DNA from: Geobacter sp. UBA698 | Lineage (GTDB): Bacteria > Desulfobacterota > Desulfuromonadia > Geobacterales > Pseudopelobacteraceae | Assembly: GCA_002298925.1 (NCBI GenBank) | Contig: DBMM01000030.1 | Coordinates: forward strand, 1 to 6,501 | Direction: 5' to 3' | Length of the DNA: 6,501 nucleotides | Shown: positions 4,966 through 6,501 of the stretch, one piece after another | How positions within the stretch are numbered: the first letter of the stretch is position 1 | How the letters are laid out: each line of letters starts with the position of its first letter | Position numbers and translations under genes: made by a program | The notes under the pieces: generated by a model | The model's database searches: none | What the model was told of the DNA's origin: nothing | Seen by the model: only the letters and a program-made list of their open reading frames with translations

Positions 4966-6270
4966 TTACGAATTGAGATACTCATCAATTTTTTCCGTCA
5001 GGGTGTGATAAATCCGGCGGCACTCGTTTTCATCTTTTTCCAGCAGTGTGACCCGGAATCCCTGCAACGGCGTGGAGAACGACGATAGCGGCACGACGCA
5101 GATGCCGGTGGCGGCAAGGATATGATACACGAAGCGCTTATCCGGCGAGACTCCCGGCTGATTGACCAAATTTTTGATGAAGTCGTTGACCTCGCTGTTG
5201 GCAATGGGAATGGACTGAGAATTGTTCAACAGGCCTTCCTTAAAGGCAACTGCCATATAGAAAGCGCCGTTAGTGCGGTTGACCTGCAGGGCCGGAATCC
5301 GGCTGAGATAATCGTAGGTTATGTTGCTCATCTTTTCATAGCGCGCAATGCGCTCCCCCAAATAGGAAGCATATTCCGGGTGTTCCATGATGGCTGGAAA
5401 AACCGTTTGAGGTAAGGTCGTCGAACAGACTTCGTTCATTTTGCCGGTGAGAATCAGATTAACATATTTGCGAAAGTCTTCATCCTTGTCCCCATTGTAA
5501 ACCTCGATCCAACCACAACGCGAACCGGGCCACGGCAGTTCTTTCGAGATCCCCCTCATGGAAATGGCAGGCACATCGCCTATCACGTCACAGAGCGGTA
5601 CTGTTTTTTCGCCGTTGTAGACGATATTGGTGTAGACCTCGTCGGCAATGATAAACAGGTCGTTTTCACGGGCAACCGCTACTATCTCTTCCAGCATCTC
5701 CCTGGTGTAGACCATGCCGGTGGGATTGTCGGGATTGATAATCAATATGGCGGCGATATTGGGGTTATAGCGGACATGCATGCGCATTTCGTCGATGTCG
5801 GGGTACCATTTATCCTCCGGCTTGAGACGAAACAGCGACGGCGCCGACTGGGCGTGGTAAATCTCGCCCACGGTATGCGTGGTATAGGAGGGAGACGGCA
5901 TCAGCACGCGCGCGCCGGGACGCAGGCAGCCGTACACCTTGGCAATGGCATCGCCGAGGCCGTTGAAGAAGATGATGTCGTCCGGAGTTATCTGCGCCCC
6001 TCCGCGGCTGTTGGTGGCTTCGCAGATGTATTCGCGGGTTTCCAGTACGCCGCGGGTGTGACAGTAGCCCCAGGTCGAGTCATCCATAATGGCCTTGACT
6101 ACGATTTCTTTCATCCAGGAAGGAATAATTTCACCCTTTGCCACCGGATCTCCGATGTTCTCCCAGTTGATCCTGACGCCACATTTTTGCAGTTTGTCGG
6201 CAACGTTGACGATATTCCTGATTTCATAGGTCAGTTCCCCGGCCCCGAGTGGTACCAGATCGATACGCAT
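4966..6270 (-). CDS. PLP-dependent class I/II aminotransferase, substrate unknown
   Basis: A complete 434-residue fold-type I aminotransferase, expected to be a cytoplasmic dimer moving an amino group between an amino acid and a 2-oxo acid. Visible landmarks are NIGDP (38-42), GLGDAIAKVYGCLRPGARVLMPSPSYTTH (104-132) for cofactor phosphate and ring contacts, NPDNPTG (179-185) with Asn182, IIADEVY (207-213) with Asp210 and Tyr213, SKELPWPGSRCGW (242-254) with Schiff-base Lys243 and Arg251, and the substrate-carboxylate Arg406 in GFRVTLL. It is slightly longer than typical AspC/AlaT enzymes and opens with an unusual MRIDLVPLGAGELTYEIR stretch. It resembles a deltaproteobacterial/Bacteroidetes subgroup usually labelled only as aminotransferase. 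Alanine, aspartate or aromatic amino acids are all possible. The ATG at 6270 has GGAGG 10 nt upstream. No biosynthetic partner gene flanks it. Confidence 0.92.
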   Translation of the reverse strand: MRIDLVPLGAGELTYEIRNIVNVADKLQKCGVRINWENIGDPVAKGEIIPSWMKEIVVKAIMDDSTWGYCHTRGVLETREYICEATNSRGGAQITPDDIIFFNGLGDAIAKVYGCLRPGARVLMPSPSYTTHTVGEIYHAQSAPSLFRLKPEDKWYPDIDEMRMHVRYNPNIAAILIINPDNPTGMVYTREMLEEIVAVARENDLFIIADEVYTNIVYNGEKTVPLCDVIGDVPAISMRGISKELPWPGSRCGWIEVYNGDKDEDFRKYVNLILTGKMNEVCSTTLPQTVFPAIMEHPEYASYLGERIARYEKMSNITYDYLSRIPALQVNRTNGAFYMAVAFKEGLLNNSQSIPIANSEVNDFIKNLVNQPGVSPDKRFVYHILAATGICVVPLSSFSTPLQGFRVTLLEKDENECRRIYHTLTEKIDEYLNS

Positions 6271-6367
6271 TATTCACTTTCCTCCACAACGATGTAGTCT
6301 CTTCGACTCGTTCACACGAAATTTGCCTGGTTCTTGTTCTTGTGCGGGCTTCGTGCGCGCACAAAAA

Positions 6368-6393
6368 AAGCCGGGGGCTTCTGCCCTCGGCTT
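6368..6393 (-). terminator. Intrinsic terminator upstream of the aminotransferase gene
   Basis: On the minus strand AAGCCGAGGGC, an AGAA loop and GCCCCCGGCTT form an 11-pair stem with one A-C mismatch, followed by a run of T from the A-tract at 6363-6369 (seven in all, two of them inside the stem). It sits 28 nt after the stop of the alanine-rich frame at 6422-6501 and about 97 nt before the aminotransferase ATG. The simplest reading is the end of an upstream minus-strand gene. An attenuator is the alternative. Confidence 0.75.
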
Positions 6394-6421
6394 GTATGAT
6401 ACGTTTGAAAACGAACGACGA

Positions 6422-6501
6422 TCAGCGGGCAGCACAAACTCCTGCGGCATAACGCGCCGCCGCGGTAATAGCTCGTGCTGCTATGGCAATAGTCATCGTA
6501 G
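6422..6501 (-). CDS. Alanine-rich reading frame, 3' end only (gene tail or leader peptide)
   Basis: The minus-strand frame enters from the right edge and stops at TGA (6424-6422). From the ATG at 6496 it reads MTIAIAARAITAAARYAAGV then CAAR, with 11 alanines in 24 residues. The frame is still open at the edge. It could be the last residues of a larger protein, which I do not recognise, or a short leader peptide starting at 6496; too little upstream sequence is present to look for a ribosome site. The terminator 28 nt downstream supports real transcription in this direction. Confidence 0.35.
   Translation of the reverse strand, partial: TMTIAIAARAITAAARYAAGVCAAR

Overview
The window looks like chromosomal DNA from a Geobacter-type deltaproteobacterium (Desulfuromonadales / Geobacterales). 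This is inferred from protein style, not from a search. The clues are a DUF3187-type outer-membrane protein, a soluble receiver-PAS-histidine kinase with an HQWRQPLN H-box, a short single TatA, a stand-alone LarB, moderate-to-high GC, and G-rich REP-like repeats between genes. No phage, transposase, CRISPR array, rRNA or tRNA gene is visible.

Layout, left to right. Positions 1-134 (minus) hold the first 44 codons of a CinA-like protein. A REP-like repeat follows at about 219-259. Next come larB (310-1059, minus), which makes a nickel-pincer cofactor precursor, and a DUF3187 outer-membrane protein gene (1090-2097, minus). The last two are 30 nt apart and probably share the strong sigma70-type promoter at 2152-2180 (minus). 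A 422-nt divergent intergenic region (2098-2519) holds that promoter, a GAAA-capped hairpin, and two perfect palindromes just ahead of a plus-strand hybrid histidine kinase (2520-4265). Between the kinase and tatA (4515-4703, plus) lies a 111-bp element bounded by perfect 13-bp inverted arms (4364-4474). tatA ends in a strong symmetrical terminator (4720-4765). After it comes a nested, head-to-head pair of G-rich repeats (4832-4932), placed where tatA converges with a class I/II PLP aminotransferase gene (4966-6270, minus). Upstream of the aminotransferase are a minus-strand intrinsic terminator (6368-6393) and the end of an alanine-rich reading frame (6422-6501) that leaves the window.

The genes do not form one pathway. 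They read as several short transcription units: DUF3187-larB (possibly on to cinA), a lone sensor kinase, a lone tatA and a lone aminotransferase. The least explained parts are intergenic: the 13-bp-arm palindromic element before tatA, three REP-like repeats that all carry a G-quadruplex motif, and the paired palindromes before the kinase. I see no convincing new multi-gene system.
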